This document shows positions 5,842 through 7,342 of a DNA stretch of 7,342 bases, piece by piece. The stretch's first letter is position 1. The number at the start of each line of letters is the position of its first letter. Source of the DNA: Betaproteobacteria bacterium. GTDB taxonomy: Bacteria; Pseudomonadota; Gammaproteobacteria; Burkholderiales; Usitatibacteraceae. The stretch is taken from positions 1 through 7,342 of the forward strand of contig JANYFH010000053.1 in NCBI GenBank assembly GCA_025362705.1, in the 5' to 3' direction. A model generated the notes under the pieces. It saw nothing but the letters and a program-made list of their open reading frames with translations. It did no database searches and was not told where the DNA came from. Both the position numbers and the translations under genes were made by a program.

Positions 5842-6855
5842 ATGAAACTCGCCTCCCTGAAAGGCCCCACCCGCGACGGCACCTTGCTACTCGTCGATGA
5901 AAACCTGTCCCGCGCCGTTGCCGTATCTGATATCGCGCCCACAATGCAGTACGCGCTCGAACACTGGCATGCCCTCGAGCGCCAGTTGCTCAATGAATTT
6001 GAAGCGATTGATTCCGGTACCGACCGACCCATCATCGATTTTCAGAAACTACTGGCCGAAGGCAAAGTCGCGGCACCGCTGCCCCGCACGCACCAGTGGC
6101 TCGATGGTTCGGCCTATCTCTCGCATGTCGAGCGCGTACGCCGCGCACGCAACGATACCGTGCCGGAAAGCTTTTACACCAATCCGCTGATGTACCAGGG
6201 CGGTGGCGACGCGATGCTTGGTCCGCGCGACGATATCGAAGCGCTGTCTGAGGATTGGGGTGTCGATCTTGAAGGTGAAGTCGGCGTTATTATCGGTGAC
6301 GTAAAAATGGGCGCGACCGCTGCCGAAGCTGCCGATGCCGTGAGACTGGTGGTACTCATCAACGATATCTCCTACCGCAAACTGATTCCGGCTGAACTCG
6401 CCAAGGGATTCGGTTTTGTGAATGGCAAAGGGCAGAACGCGCTGTCGCCGGTTGCTGTCACGCCGGACGAACTCGGCGGCGCGTGGAGCGATGAAAAAGG
6501 TGCGGGCAAACTCGATTATCGTCTGGTCTGCCACGTGCGCGGGGAGTGGTTTGGCAATCCCAATTGCGCCGATGACATGACATTTTCGCTCTATGACCTG
6601 ATCGCGCACGCAGCAAAAACGCGTCCACTCATGGCGGGTACGCTGATCGGTTCAGGCACCATATCGAACCACGACAAAACCACCGGCTACGCCTGCATCA
6701 TGGAAAAACGCCTCGTTGAACAGGTTGAATCGGGTGCCGCGAAAGAAGAGTTTTTGAAATTCGGCGATGAAATCGAAATCGATATGTTTGACCATCACGG
6801 CGAGACGATTTTTGGCGCGATCAAAAATAAACTCGTGCGTACGCACAATGCGTGA
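5842..6855 (+). CDS. Fumarylacetoacetate hydrolase family protein (short form)
   Basis: This probably cleaves 4-fumarylacetoacetate to fumarate and acetoacetate, the last step of tyrosine degradation. At 337 aa it is about 90 residues shorter than the classical FahA (about 420-430). It has an N-terminal segment (about 1-80) that I take to be the FAA_hydro_N_2 type, then the FAH barrel. Likely metal ligands are E144 and E146 (DLEGEVGVIIGDV) and D175 (LINDISYRK). R179 and K196 (GFVNGKGQN) line the pocket in relatives. AGTLIGSGTISN (265-276) and the C-terminal FGDEIEIDMFD are also typical. I recall the same short form beside hpd and hmgA in Vibrio, which supports the role. The frame is open back to 5719 inside hmgA, but the ATG at 5842 gives the expected KLASLKGPTRDGTL start. 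Its Shine-Dalgarno is poor (GGAA at 5831-5834). FAH-fold enzymes vary in substrate, so the specific reaction rests on context. Confidence 0.88.
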   Translation: MKLASLKGPTRDGTLLLVDENLSRAVAVSDIAPTMQYALEHWHALERQLLNEFEAIDSGTDRPIIDFQKLLAEGKVAAPLPRTHQWLDGSAYLSHVERVRRARNDTVPESFYTNPLMYQGGGDAMLGPRDDIEALSEDWGVDLEGEVGVIIGDVKMGATAAEAADAVRLVVLINDISYRKLIPAELAKGFGFVNGKGQNALSPVAVTPDELGGAWSDEKGAGKLDYRLVCHVRGEWFGNPNCADDMTFSLYDLIAHAAKTRPLMAGTLIGSGTISNHDKTTGYACIMEKRLVEQVESGAAKEEFLKFGDEIEIDMFDHHGETIFGAIKNKLVRTHNA

Positions 6856-6876
6856 CCAGCGAAGGGCGGCGCAATA

Positions 6877-7342
6877 ATGGCCGGCCAGACCGACCACGCT
6901 CTGCGTGGCGACTATTCGCAAATGCGGCCGGACTACACCGTCCTGCAGGATTATTCGCGCTACACCCCAACCGAGCAGGATTTGTGGAAGCGCCTCTACG
7001 CGCGACAGTCGGCGCTGGTGCCGTCGTTTGCGTGCGACCAATTCATCGACATACTCGGCGCACTCAATTTCGGTGCGGGTATTCCGCATTTCGATGCGAT
7101 CAACGCGAAACTTTTTCCGGCCACCGGTTGGACGCTGGTCGCGGTGCCCGGCCTGCTACCCGACGACGTATTCTTCACGCATCTCGCGAATCGGCGCTTT
7201 CCGGTCTCGGTGTGGCTGCGCAGTCCCGAGGAATTTGAGTACATCGTCGAGCCGGATATTTTTCACGATTTTTTCGGCCATGTGCCGCTGCTGTTCAATA
7301 AAGTCTTCGCCGATTATCTCGAGGCCTACGGCAAGGGCGGCG
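6877..7342 (+). CDS. phhA: Phenylalanine 4-hydroxylase, N-terminal part (cut by window edge)
   Basis: PhhA hydroxylates L-phenylalanine to L-tyrosine with O2, tetrahydropterin and Fe(II), channelling phenylalanine into this pathway. The frame is open from the ATG at 6877 to the window end (155 codons). It is the bacterial type without an N-terminal ACT regulatory domain. Conserved stretches are SRYTPTEQDLWKRLYARQ (27-44), TGWTLVAVPGLLP (83-95) and FFTHLANRRFPVSVWLR (99-115). EPDIFHDFFGHVPLL (125-139) is the aromatic-amino-acid-hydroxylase iron motif, with H130 and H135 as ligands. The third ligand, a Glu expected about 40 residues later, is outside the window. It starts 21 bp after fah; AGGG at 6863-6866 is a weak ribosome site. 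Residues 1-20 resemble, from memory, betaproteobacterial PhhA. Another ATG at residue 16 is possible but less likely. A GTG-started frame over 6852-7238 in another phase is a shadow of this gene. Confidence 0.95.
   Translation, partial: MAGQTDHALRGDYSQMRPDYTVLQDYSRYTPTEQDLWKRLYARQSALVPSFACDQFIDILGALNFGAGIPHFDAINAKLFPATGWTLVAVPGLLPDDVFFTHLANRRFPVSVWLRSPEEFEYIVEPDIFHDFFGHVPLLFNKVFADYLEAYGKGG

Noticed and set aside
6852..7238. A GTG-started 128-codon plus-strand frame overlapping the fah stop (GTGA), suggesting a coupled downstream gene.
   Set aside because: Its product is Arg/Ala-rich and unrecognisable, and it runs across phhA in another phase. The phhA frame carries clear aromatic amino acid hydroxylase motifs.
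1..7342. Searched for CRISPR repeats, tRNA or rRNA genes, insertion-sequence ends, attachment sites and frameshifted genes.
   Set aside because: None seen by eye. All genes are intact apart from the two cut by the window edges, and intergenic gaps are short.

Overview
The window (about 7.3 kb, moderately GC-rich, densely coded) looks like chromosome of a beta- or gammaproteobacterium. Betaproteobacteria fit best: the DapD and PhhA sequences resemble the forms I know from that group, a type IV pilus ATPase is present, and so is an aerobic homogentisate operon. This placement rests on remembered family resemblance, not a search.

Left part (1-2785, + strand): the 3' end of a SAM-dependent methyltransferase with a C-terminal coiled coil, then dapD (lysine/diaminopimelate biosynthesis), then pilU (type IV pilus retraction ATPase). 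dapD and pilU are 28 bp apart and probably cotranscribed, although their functions are unrelated. Middle (2792-3226, - strand): a small hypothetical lipoprotein whose stop codon lies 6 bp from the pilU stop, so the two genes converge. A 254-bp divergent intergenic region (3227-3480) follows. It is the only sizeable non-coding stretch and holds a near-perfect dyad and a possible promoter.

Right part (3481-7342, + strand): a tightly packed phenylalanine/tyrosine catabolic operon, hppD-hmgA-fah-phhA, with junctions of 1 bp overlap, 13 bp and 21 bp. PhhA converts phenylalanine to tyrosine. After transamination by an enzyme not encoded here, HppD makes homogentisate, HmgA opens the ring to maleylacetoacetate, and the FAH-family hydrolase releases fumarate and acetoacetate. 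Maleylacetoacetate isomerase, tyrosine aminotransferase and pterin recycling (PhhB) are not in the window and may lie beyond 7342 or elsewhere. phhA is cut by the right edge.

I see no mobile element, CRISPR array, RNA gene, broken gene or sign of recent transfer. No undescribed system is evident. The points of most interest are the gene order (pilU behind dapD; phhA at the end of the homogentisate operon with the isomerase not yet seen), the short type of FAH, and the dyad upstream of hppD.
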